From assembly GCF_030272615.1 (NCBI RefSeq), contig NC_081407.1:318088456-318152455 (forward strand): a stretch of 64,000 bases of DNA, written 5' to 3'. Both the position numbers and the translations under genes were made by a program. Of this stretch, positions 23,067 through 34,999 are shown piece after piece (position 1 is the first letter of the stretch; each line of letters opens with the position of its first letter). The DNA comes from Cryptomeria japonica (lineage: Eukaryota > Streptophyta > Pinopsida > Cupressales > Cupressaceae). The notes beneath the pieces are model-generated. The model ran no database searches. It was not told the DNA's origin and saw nothing but the letters and a program-made list of their open reading frames with translations.

Positions 23067-23879
23067 CTAATGGATGGCTTCAAGATTTCCAACAATTGTA
23101 TTTAAATTTTCAGCAGTGTTCTTCACCACTTTATGGTTGAAGGTAATCAAATATATCATATTCTCATTAACTTTTTGGTATTTGTTTTCCATCTCACTCA
23201 GTCTACCTTCAAATTCTTTCCTGATTTTATCCTCTAGGTGAGATATCCTGCAATCATATTCTTTCTTCATATCACTTACCATTCCCACAGTCTTCTGCAT
23301 AGAGTCCACAATTGACTTTCTTTGATCAACTATCCAATGTTTTGTAGCTGGAGAATCTTGTTCACTACTAATTGCCCAAATTTTCACATTTATATCCTTA
23401 ATTTCATGGAAAGCCCATTTAAACATCTTGAAGTTGTCTACAACAACATCATGGGCCAAGGACATAACATCATCAAGGTTCTTCCTTTCCAAGTTAAGAT
23501 AAGGAGAGTTGGCATTGAGATCCTTCGGGAAGGGGGTTCTTTCACTCCTGGGCAGGGCCTGGACAAAGTTATTCAGGAGTGACTAGTGGGAGGGTTGAGA
23601 ATCAGAATTTGAAGTAGAAACAAAGGAGGCTCTATTGCGTTTAGCTTGGTGACCAATATTCAAAGAAGACTCAAACCTAGATTCAGATTCTTCCATATCA
23701 GTTTTCCATTCTTCTTCATCCAAGGAAAAACTAACATGGTCCTCTTCTTCGGATTCATTAGAGCCATTATGAACCCTAGTCGAAGGAGAGGGAAATTTAT
23801 TTATACGTTCATGGATGAGGAAGAGCAACCCACCATGTAGGACAAGAGATTTTTTTTCTATGGTCATTAATACTGGCAT
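23067..23879 (-). pseudogene. LINE B downstream ORF, acidic and coiled-coil part
   Basis: Two open pieces separated by one stop at 23583. The first (23879-23583) is acidic and Ser-rich (NESEEEDHVSFSLDEEEW). The second (23492-23067, 141 codons) is coiled coil, with SMQKTVGMVSDMKKEYDCRI and FEGRLSEMENKYQKVNENM. Beyond it in another frame comes CKRTKANLKKKTSNQDIQEL, the basic tail also seen in LINE A (EKRTRANTRNQ). Position downstream of RNase H is the same as in LINE A and LINE C. It probably interacts with itself or with nucleic acid, by inference from coiled coil plus basic tail. Confidence 0.55.
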
Positions 23880-24018
23880 TTATGGATGCCATCAAGAAGG
23901 AAAAATATATTTTCTCTTTGTGCCTAAAGTGATTGAGAAAAACACAATGATGTCAGTAGGCCCTAGTGAATCTACCATCAAGGGTAACATAATTCATTAA
24001 AACCACAAGAACATAGCG

Positions 24019-24345
24019 TCATATAGATTTAATGTTACTCGTGTCGTAGCTTCTTTTATTGACTTTTACAAGATTTTCCCTTTCCTTCTGAATTCTGGGA
24101 AATTTCTTGACTACAACATCAAACATTTTCTTATCTCTATAGAACTTCTCTCCTTCTATTGACAAGCTAATGACCTCGACAATGCGATTCTCATCAATTT
24201 CCACCCTTCTATCCTCAATTTAAATTTTTCCATCCTTCCAACCCTTGGCGAATTTCTTCGTGACATTTGCATGGACACCATACAATATTTCAATAAAGGG
24301 GGTGGGACTACAACAATCCAAGATGCACCATATCGTTTTATTCTT
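24019..24345 (-). pseudogene. LINE B downstream ORF, conserved N-terminal segment
   Basis: Read through stops and frame changes, the segment contains IDENRIVEVISL..EGEKFYRDKK and, past 24019, MNYVTLDGRFTRAY..HH...LNHFRH. The same set of words occurs in LINE C at 48180-47830 (RIDEELLADVTGL.MEGKKFYKE, MMYITLDGHF, LNHFRHD). The two copies are diverged, so this was a real coding segment in the ancestral element. I do not recognise a named family with certainty; it recalls uncharacterised plant transposon-associated proteins. No catalytic motif is evident. Confidence 0.5.
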
Positions 24346-24850
24346 CTTGATCTCTTCACAGTTCAAGGGTTCCACCCTTTTCCTTTCTCCTCCCATGAAA
24401 TCAACAATGGTGGTAGTGAGAAAGATAAGGTAATTCTAGAGCGGGCCACAAAATACCTAGAAAGCGTGTGATCCAGCCAGAAGTAACATAAGAGTGACAC
24501 ATTTAATTATTAAAATGAAAACCATCAAAATAAGGCATTATGTGATCATTTAAAGCCTATCTTGCCTGGGCCAAATCATATAGCATTAAGGCCTTAATTT
24601 CGACCGATAGACTATCCCCCAGCCCCCATTCTTTTGCATTTTTACTACTAACTCCTAGGTTAGCAAAGTGGTCAACCAAGCCATTGGCTTCACAATAAGC
24701 ATGAAAAATATTAAGGTTTTGGAATGTTTTAAATAAGTCCCTAGCTTTCTCAATGCAACATATTTATATTCCATGAGGGTTTATGTTTACCCAATAGACA
24801 TTAGATAATATTACTAGAGTCCCCTTCTAGCCAAACTGGATTAGCTTTCA

Positions 24851-27050
24851 ACTTATATGATATAATGATATAAGTTGGATATGTGTTTTCATAACTAGCT
24901 GATGTTTGACAAAGTGCATTGTCTTATGTGTTCTCTCTATCTAGTGATAGATGTTGTGGTGTCATTGATGATATGATAATTGTTTGGAGAGAGTAACTAT
25001 GGCAACCTACTTGATGCAGTACTTGCATGGTGTCCTTAATCATATGAACATGGTACATTGGATTCACAAAAATATGGGTGATAAACCTACATTAGATTGA
25101 TGGTTCTTTGCCTATTTGTTGTTAATATTTTGGTACAATTAAATGGAGACTATTGGTTCCTAGAAAATGACCATGGAAGGTATAGAATGTGACTGACATA
25201 ATGAATTGTGAAGGATCTAAAGTGTGAGTTGAGGAGATATCTTATGTTTGATATCCATACTATTGGTGTGGATATCTAGCATACTATGGTGACATGTTTG
25301 ATAGTACTAATATTTCAATATTTCTCCGACGGTTATATATTATAGAGAGAATTGAAGAAGATAAATATTCTTGTTTAATAGTGGTACTAACATTTTCCCT
25401 AAGATGATTGATTGATAATATTCTTGATTGTTTTGAAAAGAAATTATTATTGTAATTGAAGAAGTGATGATGAGGTTGCATTGATTGTTGGTAATTGATT
25501 GATAGTTGTTATCACAACTTATATGATTGCTATGAAGAGTAAATGTACATTGATTGCAGTGGACCTGTCAATATCTACAATTAGTATGTTGCAATGTTAG
25601 TGTTGATGATGTTGACAATATGGTTGATGGTAGTTATACAATGATGAAGTTCACATAGGTTGAGATATTAAGATAAGGATTAGATGAATGAAAACATAAT
25701 GGATATGATGTACTAAGTGAGAAGGTGATGTTTAGCACAAGTAAAACTTTAGACATTTGTTCATCTCCTATTAGACTTGTTTATGAAGGTTTTTGCCAAT
25801 TGTGTTTGGTCATAAGAATATGCAAACCAAATCTAATATCTACTTGGCCCATTTCCTACAAACCTCAACCAATCATATATGGATTTGCACGGCCATTTGG
25901 AAATATAGTAAAATTTATCACGATTGAATCTTCATGCATATTTCAAGACCTTGATAGTTCTTGAACTCTCAGTCTAAAATTTCCTTAAAAGGCTCAAATA
26001 GTCTTCTCTAATACTCCTCAACAAGAGTCTAGAATTTCTAGATTCCTACATTCATTTACTCAGTATTTCATGAATGTAACTATACTTTCTATTATTTCAT
26101 CTCCCATCATCCCTTTTTATGGTAACAATGGTTGTTACTATATATAGAATATCTTCCTTAGCCTCACAACCAAAAATTTCTCCCAAACCTACTAATGTGA
26201 TCTTTTCTTAGAATAGTAGCACCTCATTTACATGAAAACTACCACCAACAACTCAAAGCATAAAATCTACTAAGAAAGATCCTATAAATGTGTCACCAAT
26301 CTGAAACAAAGAACAATGAAATGGGGTGCCAATAAAATGTAGTCTAAATACATGAAAGCTACATACACTATGTCATTTTCTAGGATTTTAATTCAACATA
26401 AAAGAAACAAATTTTTCAATGCAACATTCTTAATTAAAGGAGAATTATAAAGTTTTAGATGTAAATCCATCAATCTCAACTATGATCATTCTATCTACTT
26501 CAATGTGGAGAGAAGTTTCCACTTAAAATTCTTTGAGAAACCCATGACGATGTTTTAACCTATGTTATTTTTTGCTATTATGCACTTGTGCAAATAAAAT
26601 TTAGGGCAGGATCTCTTATTTGCATAAACACACAATGGCTTTTGAAAGAGTTTTCATTAAACTTCAATGCATGTGCAATTTAAAAAATTTAAAGTTTATA
26701 TAGCTAAACTTTATAATATCACATGAAAAGGAAATCAAATTAAATTTCTCCCTAAAATGTATTTAAGATGCTTAAAAAATGTTTTAAATATTTGTGATAT
26801 AAATTATGGAGAAAAATTTTTAAAATTAATTTCTCCTACTAACAAAACAGAGTAATTCCATTGCGGGCAACTTGAGCTCCTTAGAGCCATGATTTTTTGC
26901 AAGAGGGAATAATCAATTAAATAAAAGGGTTTTCTATCCAAATTTTCCCAACTTGCTATATTTTGGTACTTTCTTTGTAAATAGGGCTACCAGAGAGGTG
27001 TGACATACTACAAAGGCTTGTTTTAATATATCATTTGACCTCACATTGAA
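24851..27050. other. Unassigned AT-rich region
   Basis: About 2.2 kb with only short, low-complexity ORFs on both strands and no LTR edge, RNA gene or repeat that I can support. It may be decayed transposon interior. Confidence 0.4.
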
Positions 27051-28240
27051 ATGAAACTAAAATTGTGTGCATTTGAAACCAAAATAAGAAATGGGGCAAC
27101 CTCTAATTTTTTTAAATTATTAACTTTTTGGGGATGCAAAGTCCAGTTCGGTTGTAGTCATCAACACATTAAAAAGCATATTAGAACTTGTCCAAAGGCC
27201 AAAAAATTTGGTGACGTTACTACCATATGGCCTAACCAATTTCTCACCAAGGGGTTTTACATGATGACTTCTAAATTAAAAAATTTTAACTGTCAAAGAT
27301 GGGCTCCTACGTAGATGTAATAGGTACTAAACCTAGTCTATGTCACCAAACTACAAGTGCATAGGCATTTCAAATTTATCGAATTTGAAGGTGCTAACAC
27401 ACTTCTTAGACCATCATCTAGTAGTTTTTTGGATATCTTTAATTTTTCATCTAATGCTGATGTTTCGACTAAGACACCTATTGCCCTAGGATTTGCAAAT
27501 ACATCCTCAAAAAGTGACCAATTTCCATAGAATAATCTTTCAAATATTGGTGTTCCCATAGTTGAGGGCACTTCATCTCCTCTAGTTGAATATATTTTAT
27601 CTCCTCTAGTTGAGAAAACTTCATTTAGTGTTACTAATTTTGATTTTAGTGATATTCTTTGATACCTTCCAGTGGTTTAGTGTAGCAGGAGTTTAATCAT
27701 TTTCTTAAGATAGCTCATTGAGACTCATTTCTACTAGATATTGCATCTTTATTTGTAAAGTCCCACAATGTAGACTTGGAGGGAACAACTAAGGACATTT
27801 GTATCATCTTTCGTGGCATCTCCTATGGAGTTGCATTAGCTTCTTTTGAAGTTATGGGCACATATTTAGGCCCTCTTGTTCTATCTCTACTTCATTTTTT
27901 GTCAATATTAGAAACTTGTGTGAAGACATTTGAGTAGCTAAGGGGAGGAATGTTGTTCACCAATCTTGCAAAAGCTTTAGCATTCATTGTTGAGCATCTA
28001 CCAAAACTGTAGGAGATTCTTCATTGATGGGTTACATGGTACCTCTCCTCTCTCATGGTAAGTATTTTATCCTCATATAGCATTGTGTACATCTCATACA
28101 TTCTAGAACTTAATTTCCCTTATTTGGGGAGAGTTGTTTCCCACTGGGTTTTCTCCTCTTCTTTATTTGGTACATTTCACTTAGGTACCTTATTTGTCTT
28201 TGATATCGGGACTCTCTCTTTTGACTCACCTAGGATATTT
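27051..28240 (+). other. Possible decayed coding remnant, unassigned
   Basis: An 87-codon ORF (27051-27314) has a Cys/His cluster (WGCKVQFGCSHQHIKKHIRTC) that faintly resembles a transposon zinc finger. Further open pieces follow at 27690-28270. The run ends at a polypurine tract and an LTR-like start at 28251, which would fit the 3' coding end of a plus-strand retroelement. No polymerase, integrase or RNase H motif could be found, so no function is assigned. Confidence 0.2.
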
Positions 28241-28480
28241 TCAAAGGGGGTGTTGGTATGTAATCATGCTTAAGTGCTTAGGTGGCTTGTCCATGTGGCA
28301 TGTTAGGTAGGGTGGTAGGTCTAAGACATTTGTCCTTTATATGCCTCCACTCCTCTCCTATGTATTCACTCATTTTACACAGTCATCTCCATTTATTTTC
28401 AATCCTCTATCATTGTTATCTCTATTTGCCCATTGTTCATACCTCAATCTCACAAGCTTGAGATGGATCTAAAAATCTAC
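28241..28480 (+). mobile_element. Polypurine tract and start of a plus-strand 3' LTR
   Basis: TCAAAGGGGG (28241-28250) runs directly into TGTTGGTATGTAATCATGC at 28251. A polypurine tract next to TGTTGG is the standard entry into a 3' LTR. A TATA-like 'tttatatgc' lies near 28338. The LTR end was not found; the sequence becomes very AT-rich after about 28480. Confidence 0.45.
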
Positions 28481-29170
28481 GATCAAGAATGGATGAGAAT
28501 AATTGATTGAGAAGATTGGGGAGTTAATTGAATGTATGATTTTAGTGATCAACATAATTGATTGATTAGAAGACTTAGAGTAAGTAGCAATTGATTGGTG
28601 AGGTGGAGATATTAATAGAATTAAATAATTAAAAATTATTTAATCATGTGCATGAGGAATTAACTAGAAAAAAGATTAAATAAATTAATTATTTAATTCA
28701 CATTCATGTGAGGAAATAACTAAAATGAAAAATTTATTTATTATCAAAAGAAATATGTTTAGAGGATAAATATATAAATAAATTATTTAACTATAGAAGA
28801 AAAAGTTAGCTGATTATATAATCAAAATAATTACTTAATTATTATGAAGTAACCAAAATGAAGTATTTCAATAAATTTAAAAATTATTTTATTAATGTAT
28901 AAGCTTAAATTAATTTAATAATCAAAATTATTTTAAAATTAAGGTAAAGTGGAGGGAAATTTGAATTATGAATTGAGAAAGAAAGCTAGACTTAATTAAA
29001 TTATAAAATTATTTTTAATTAATTTTGAAAGAATTAATGGTGAATAACGATGCAAGTATGCGAGTTCATTTTTTGGTGTATACAATACCAAGAGGACTCT
29101 TGATTCTTAGATTTTGAAGATTTCTATAAAGGATTTTGATTTTAACTAATTATTTTTTGAGAAATAACAT
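28481..29170. other. AT-rich region without genes
   Basis: Extremely AT-rich (runs of 'aattatttaatt'-type sequence). Nothing coding or structured is visible. Confidence 0.5.
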
Positions 29171-29176
29171 AGATAT

Positions 29177-29940
29177 GAAAGTTTTACTTCTTCATTTTAC
29201 TCCCATGTTGAGGTAAATGTGTTCATCCTTAATGATCATGCATTTTAAAAAATGTATCACTTACAATATGCATGCAAAGAAAATATTTTTACACTAATAC
29301 ATGAAAGGAAATGTAATCTCAAAGTAACGATGTGGTCAAATAACATAATAGTAGTAATGAATGCATCATGAGAAGATCATGTATATATAGTGAATGATGA
29401 ATCAAGATGAGTGCATATGGGCTGAATATAGTAGTAGAGAACTCAAATAATGTTTCTTTTAGTATGAAAAAGTAATGGTGAGGTGTCTCTTAATTGCCAA
29501 GAAACCCGAAGTATAATGAGGCATTGTGATATAAGGGAAGCTCAGTGCTCCTAATGTGAAAGTTTTACAACTTTAGTTTACTACCATTTTGAGGTAAATG
29601 TGTTCATCCTTAATGATCATTCGTCTCAAAAAATGTATCAGTTACAATATGCATGTAAAGAAAATATTTGTTAACTAATACATGAAAATAAATGTAATCT
29701 CAAAGTAACCATGTGGTCAAATAACATAATAGCAATAATGAATGCATCATGAGAAGATCATCTATATATATAGTGAATGATAAATCAAGATGAGTGCATG
29801 TGGGCTAAATATAGTAAGAGAAATCAATAATGTTTTTTTTAGGATGGAAAAGTAATGGTGAGGTATACCTTAATTGCCAAAAACCCCGAAGTATAATGAG
29901 GCATTGTGATATAAGGCAAGCTTGGTGCTCCTCAATAGAA
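29177..29940 (+). repeat. Tandem duplication, two units of about 381 bp
   Basis: Unit 1 starts 'gaaagttttacttcttcatt' at 29177 and unit 2 'gaaagttttacaactttagt' at 29557. Shared landmarks inside each are 'gaggtaaatgtgttcatcc', 'aatgcatcatgagaagatca', 'tgaatgat.aatcaagatga' and 'cgaagtataatgaggcattg'. The units differ by scattered substitutions and small indels, so the duplication is old. No coding potential. Confidence 0.75.
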
Positions 29941-30642
29941 AGATATCTCTACAAAGAAGAAGCTATTGTTGAGATACAAGGGGAAGCATGACATTCCCAA
30001 ATATAATAAAAGTAAAGGGTTCATTACCTCCCAATGCAATATAGGGAAATATGCATGTCTCCCAAAGATATAAAGTGGCTCTTTTATCTACTTAATTGAA
30101 ATTATCTTTTTCTCTATTCTTCAAGTTTGACTTTGGGATTGGTGATGTTTTCAAATGCCTTTCATAGATTGTAGCTAGGTCACAAAGAGGATTCACCTAG
30201 ACCAATCCCTTGGAGACAGTAAAAATATCGAAGATCGTAAGAAAATTTCTATTATGTGAGTGTTATTATTTTTAGTGCACAAAATATGTATTTCATTATT
30301 AATTGCTCTAGTGATCGCACTTCAATATGGGGGATCTTTGATGATTAAAATAAATATTATAAATGCCTTTAAATGCTAGCACATTACATCAAATCAAACA
30401 AAACTGTGTTTAGATAGATTTATGAAGGAAAGGCAAAAGTAGATAATCAACGAAATTTTAAATTTTGACTTTTAATTAGAGAATACAAAGATATTCTCAC
30501 AACCAATGGTCTATCTTCACCAAAATAATAGATCAAATTGAAATGCATAAAACAAATGCTTTTCAAATAAATGTGCACATGGATGTGATGATCAAGTGGA
30601 TAAGGTGAATATATAGGGTTGTAAATGTGTACATATATGATG
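29941..30642. other. Unassigned region downstream of the TNL gene
   Basis: No supported gene. It lies past the stop codon of the minus-strand TNL and may contain its 3' UTR. No convincing poly(A) signal could be assigned. Confidence 0.4.
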
Positions 30643-30762
30643 CCATTGTTTGATAACCATGGGGTCAACTTGCTAGAAGCGTCAATAAGCGGTGGAAAGC
30701 ATCCATTGTTTGATAACCATGGGATCAACTTGCTAGAAGCGTCAATAAGCGATGGAAAGCAT
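30643..30762. repeat. 60-bp tandem duplication across the TNL stop codon
   Basis: Units 30643-30702 and 30703-30762 begin 'ccattgtttgataacc' and match at all but two positions (30664/30724 and 30692/30752). On the minus strand the inner unit contains the last codons, ...FHRLLTLLAS, and the TGA stop of the TNL. The outer unit repeats them in the 3' UTR. Confidence 0.95.
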
Positions 30763-33700
30763 CCACCATGCTCTCTTCTTCGCCCCTCACAACCATTCCT
30801 TTCTCCACTTCATTGCCCGGTCCCTCTAGCTTATATATGCGGAACTTCAGCTCAGCGAGGCACTTAGAATGTTTGGTGAAGAGACCTATCAATGTCCATT
30901 TGCCCTCTTCCACATCCGCCATAAATATTATTGAAGATTCTTTCCCACTAATACCCAACCTCATACTTGGAGAGAAACAATTTATAACCAAACATAGCAT
31001 TACGGCATTGCCATCTGAGGAACTGTTGCAGAGGTCAACACCGAGTTCCTTGTTAGAGATGGAGTCAACAACACAGATATTGGGAAAGGCTGAAGAGTTT
31101 AGAAGTGAGCCCGCACCAGTGACTGCCCTTGTACATATTATTATTTCTTCAGGCCATTTCTATCCAAAAAGGAAACCAAATAGTCATCATCAAATTTGAA
31201 CAAAAATATTAATTACATTAATCTGGAAAAAAATATTACCTGAATCGTTTGAATGCAACGCTCTACAGCTGATCTCTTCTTTGCTAGGAGGCGCAGCCAT
31301 CTCAATCTTTGCACGTGCTCCCAACTTTCGATGCTCGACACCTCCCAACATTTACATTCTAAACGAAGCATCTCCAGTGATGTGCAGTTTTGAAAACCTT
31401 GTATCATCACAATTTTGTTGACATTTTCTAGCCTAAATACTTTCAGCGAAGCTAATTTATCAAAACTTGGAAGCGTCTCCAACTCTGGACACCCGGTTAT
31501 GTACAACCTTCGAAGGTTTACTAGGCCACCAATACCACTTATGTTTTTTAGCAATCTACAAAACATGATTGAGATATCCTCCATTGTTTTTGGTAGACTG
31601 TCGACCTCCATTAACTGGTCAATATTATAAAGCCCTAGCCTTTCAAGACTAGGACAACAGCTGTCAGAAATTGAAATCTTTGACACTCTTATGCTATCCA
31701 GATGTATTTTCTTGAGATTTATCCACAAAGGAGTAAATTCACTGATTGGGCACTTCTGTATTTCTAGACTCTGAAGATTAATCAGTTTCTTCAATGACTT
31801 TTGAAAAGATTGCACTTCTAAATTTTTTAATGCCAATCTTTCTAACAGAGTAAGATTCCCCATTGAGTCTGGTAAATATTGCATCTCGAACCATCCTTCA
31901 TATGGGCCTATCTCCATCACTCTCAACTTGTCGAGTTGACCAATGTCAATTGGGAGCCTCCTTAAACTGGTATTGTTTAAATAGAGTTCCCTCAAGGAAG
32001 TCTGATTTGTGATGTGAAAAGGCAACTCCTCCAATTGCATGCAATAATTAAGATTCAAATACTCGAGCTTTGTCATGTTTTCCAAGATGTCTGACTCTAA
32101 GGTGAGCTCTTCACAGAATTCTAAATTAAGATGTTCCAAAAGTGTGAGCTGCTTACAAGAATTTGGCAACATCTCCAATGCAACGCAACGACTCAAATCT
32201 AGATGCCGCAAGACTTTCAAATGGCCAAAACAACTAGGCAGTGATGATAGCCTTTTACAATCTTTCAACCGCAGGTGCTCTAGTGATTGAAGATGACAAA
32301 ATTCCTTTGGTAGACTTCTCACATTGCAGCTAAGCAGGGATATCTCTTTCAAATTCATAAGATATCCTATGGACCTTGGAATAATTTTTAATGTAGGGCA
32401 AGAAGAAATAATCAACCTTCTTAACTGCACTGGAGCCTACAACCAAATTTCAATTTTAATTTAAGATAAAAGATTGTAGAGAATGTTTGATTCAAATTAT
32501 AAAGATTGAAGAGAACCATAGAGGAAAGATACTTACTTCCACCCCATCCTTCCATAAGCCTATTACATTAGGGCAGTCATCAAGCTCTAAAACTCTTAAA
32601 TTTTTTAGTGACATCCATGATGGAAGATTTCTGTGAGTAATTCTAGTGCACCTAAGCCATACCAACTCTGTTGATAATTTGGCAATGTGTAAATAGTTCC
32701 GATAGCTTTCTCCCACCACAAAAACTTTTAACCCATAAGGGAAAGGTCCTTTATTCAACGATGAACCAGGAAACTTGTGAACATCATCGCTTGATTCATT
32801 CAGTATCATTCCTCTTATCTGGACAGAGAAAAGAAGAAGCAACAAACTTAACATGGAACGAGTTAAACATACAAAATGACTGAAAAACTAAAAGATAAAC
32901 GAGTTTCAATGCCATGATTTCTAATTTTCTAATAAAATATGAAACAATTAACCTCACCTCCTCTTGTTTGTGGATTACCGTAAACTGATCTGGAGACCAT
33001 AGGCGATAAGGTGGAAGAGAACTTGCAATTTCCCTCCCTAAATCTCTTAGGTGATCATGCATTCTTATCTTGTACCCATGAACAAGGTCAACAAGACATT
33101 TATTTACAAGCCTCTCCCAACCCCATAAACCACTCCAGCCTGATCCTTCCCATACCGCAATGGCAGTCTTCTTGTCTTCGCCAATAAAAAAACAAGCTAT
33201 ATCTAAGAACATTTGTTTCTCTTCTTTATCTAAAGCATCGTAGCTCACCCTCAACCTATTTATAATATCATCGGGCAAAATTCTTGAGATTTTATGCAAT
33301 ACATCTTTCCATAAATCTTTACTAGAGCACCCATAAAGCTGACCTCCGAGTACCATTAATGATAAAGGTAACCCATTGCTAGCACTTATGAATTTTTCAA
33401 CAAGATCCTCAAATCCCAACAATGGAAAAGATTGTAAGAATGCATGCCAACAAAAAAGCTGCTTGGCATGAGATTGATTCATTGATTTCATCTCATAAAT
33501 GCAAGAGATCCCCCAAAGCCTGAGAACTTCTTTATCTCGTGTTGTAACAATGATCAAACTCCCAGATGCAAGACTAGTCTTTGCTGGCAGTAAAGCTTCT
33601 AGTTGATTTGTATGATCTACATCATCCAAAATGATAAATACAGGAACAGATCTCAGATAATTATATAGAATCTTCTTGCCTTGCTCTATATTGTTAAATG

Positions 33701-34763
33701 GTGGATCAATGAAGAACCCAAAATCCTGAAGGAGTTGTCTCTGCATTTTATGCAACTTGTTTTTGCTTGCAACATTTCTAATATCAAAAAGAAAACTGGA
33801 TTTTTCTATAGATGAACATTTTTTATTATATAATTCCTTGGCCAGAGTGGTTTTTCCAGATACACCCATACCCCAAATTCCTACGATTTGATTGTCGGGA
33901 TGATTTTTTGCAAATTCATTAACTGTCATTTCAAAATCTGCTACAACTTCTTCGAGACCCACAGGATGTTTTGCTACTTCTAGAGGTACTATTTTCATTT
34001 TTTCCACTACACGATTCACAACATTCTTCAGCACCCTCTGTTCCTCTCTAAACAATAGTGAAACATGGTTTTAGAAAGAGAAAAACGAACTAGCATTACT
34101 AAACAGTGATGGTTTAATCAAAGATAAGTATACATAAAACAGAGAAATAATTCATGAAAGGAAAGGTATGATAACAGATGTACAGAAAGGGAGATTATGC
34201 GTTACTTACTCACTATTATTGACGCTTTCGCCCTTATAAAATGAGACATTGTGAAGTGCCATCTTCCACTCCAAAAGCTGGTCTTTTCTATATCTACCCT
34301 TCGCTTCATGCTCCAAAAAGGCAGCTGCATACGTTCCTTTCAAATGGCAGACATCTTCAGGTTGAACTTGGTAGAAAATAGGAATAATTGGTGTACCAGT
34401 CTTAAGCATAAAGCAGAGCTCGGCAAGACACCAAGGCGATCGTGCATATGTGGGAGAAAATATTGCTATATGAAGGGAAGCACTAGACATTGCTTCTTGT
34501 AGTTCTATAGTAAAGATATCCCCCAAGTGAAGATCATTGGAATCAAGAAAGACCTTGAGACCCAGAGCATGAATGGCATTGTAGATATGTGTGGCAAGCT
34601 TGTGTTTTACATCAGGTCCGCGATGATTAATAAAAACATCGTAGGGCAGCCTCTGTAATGATGATGAAGATGTAGCAGATGGTGGTGGAAATGAGGGAGC
34701 GAGCCCATCAAAAGCATTTATTGTATTCTCAATCTCTAGTTGACGAGAACTGGACAAGCCCAT
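30725..34763 (-). CDS. TIR-NB-LRR immune receptor, five exons, 1185 aa
   Basis: Exons (minus): 34763-34210, 34047-32958, 32818-32537, 32436-31240, 31159-30725. All introns are GT-AG and the joins keep one frame of 1186 codons. TIR (about residues 40-175) has DVFINHRGPDVK and SPWCLAEL, whose Glu is the expected NADase residue. NB-ARC (about 185-548) has the P-loop GMGVSGKTT (244-252), kinase-2 LDDVDH (325-330), GLPL (about 411) and MHD (514-516). LRRs fill exons 3-4 (549-1041; about 14 repeats such as LEHLRLKDCKRLSSLPS). Exon 5 (1042-1185) is a post-LRR domain starting KWPEEIIICTRAV. The expected role is effector recognition and TIR-driven defence signalling in the cytoplasm or nucleus. The TIR motif is conifer-like. 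The model is inferred from sequence and from the homologous splice sites of the broken paralogue at 59-61 kb; no transcript was seen. Confidence 0.9.
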
Positions 34764-34837
34764 CCGATTAAACTGAACACAACGACGGAGAAAAAAGGCA
34801 AAGGAAGCAGGGGCGTGGCTGAGGAAATCGGAGTACT

Positions 34838-34880
34838 CAACATGATGAAGCAGGGAGAAAAAGGCGACTTATATAAGCGA
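34838..34880 (-). promoter_or_regulatory. TNL core promoter (TATA box and initiation region)
   Basis: TTATATAAGT at 34877-34868 on the minus strand lies about 105 bp before the ATG. The same block, 'ctatataactc...ctttctctctgcttca..aagttgagtac', precedes the paralogue at 58950-59000, so the promoter was duplicated with the gene. Homology continues about 110 bp farther upstream in both. An ATG at 34843-34841 opens a short out-of-frame ORF overlapping the main start. Whether it lies in the transcript depends on the exact start site. Confidence 0.65.
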
Positions 34881-34999
34881 GCGAAACATTGTCGAAGAAA
34901 CGAGGAAGAAAATTATGGTAGAAAACACTTGTAAGGCGGAGAAATCTATGTGACTTGTGTGGGAAACATCGCTAATGAAAAGAACTCAGTTTTTTCTCT

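Larger units (their letters stand above)
22782..24850 (-). mobile_element. LINE B fragment (RNase H and downstream ORF)
   Basis: Minus-strand LINE remnant. RNase H C-terminal sequence (about 24840-24480) includes FHAYCEANGLVDHFANLG, the final catalytic region in which Asp is part of LVDH. Downstream is a second ORF (about 24330-22880): first a conserved segment with IDENRIVEVISL, EGEKFYRD, YVTLDGRFTRAY and LNHFRH, then an acidic stretch, a coiled coil and a basic CKRTKAN segment. The left edge abuts the lone LTR without a target duplication, and the right edge is 5'-truncated inside RNase H. Stops and frameshifts are present. Confidence 0.7.

Noticed and set aside
27051-27314. Zinc-finger transposase candidate
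   Set aside because: Only a loose Cys/His cluster; spacing does not fit a BED finger and no transposase core follows.
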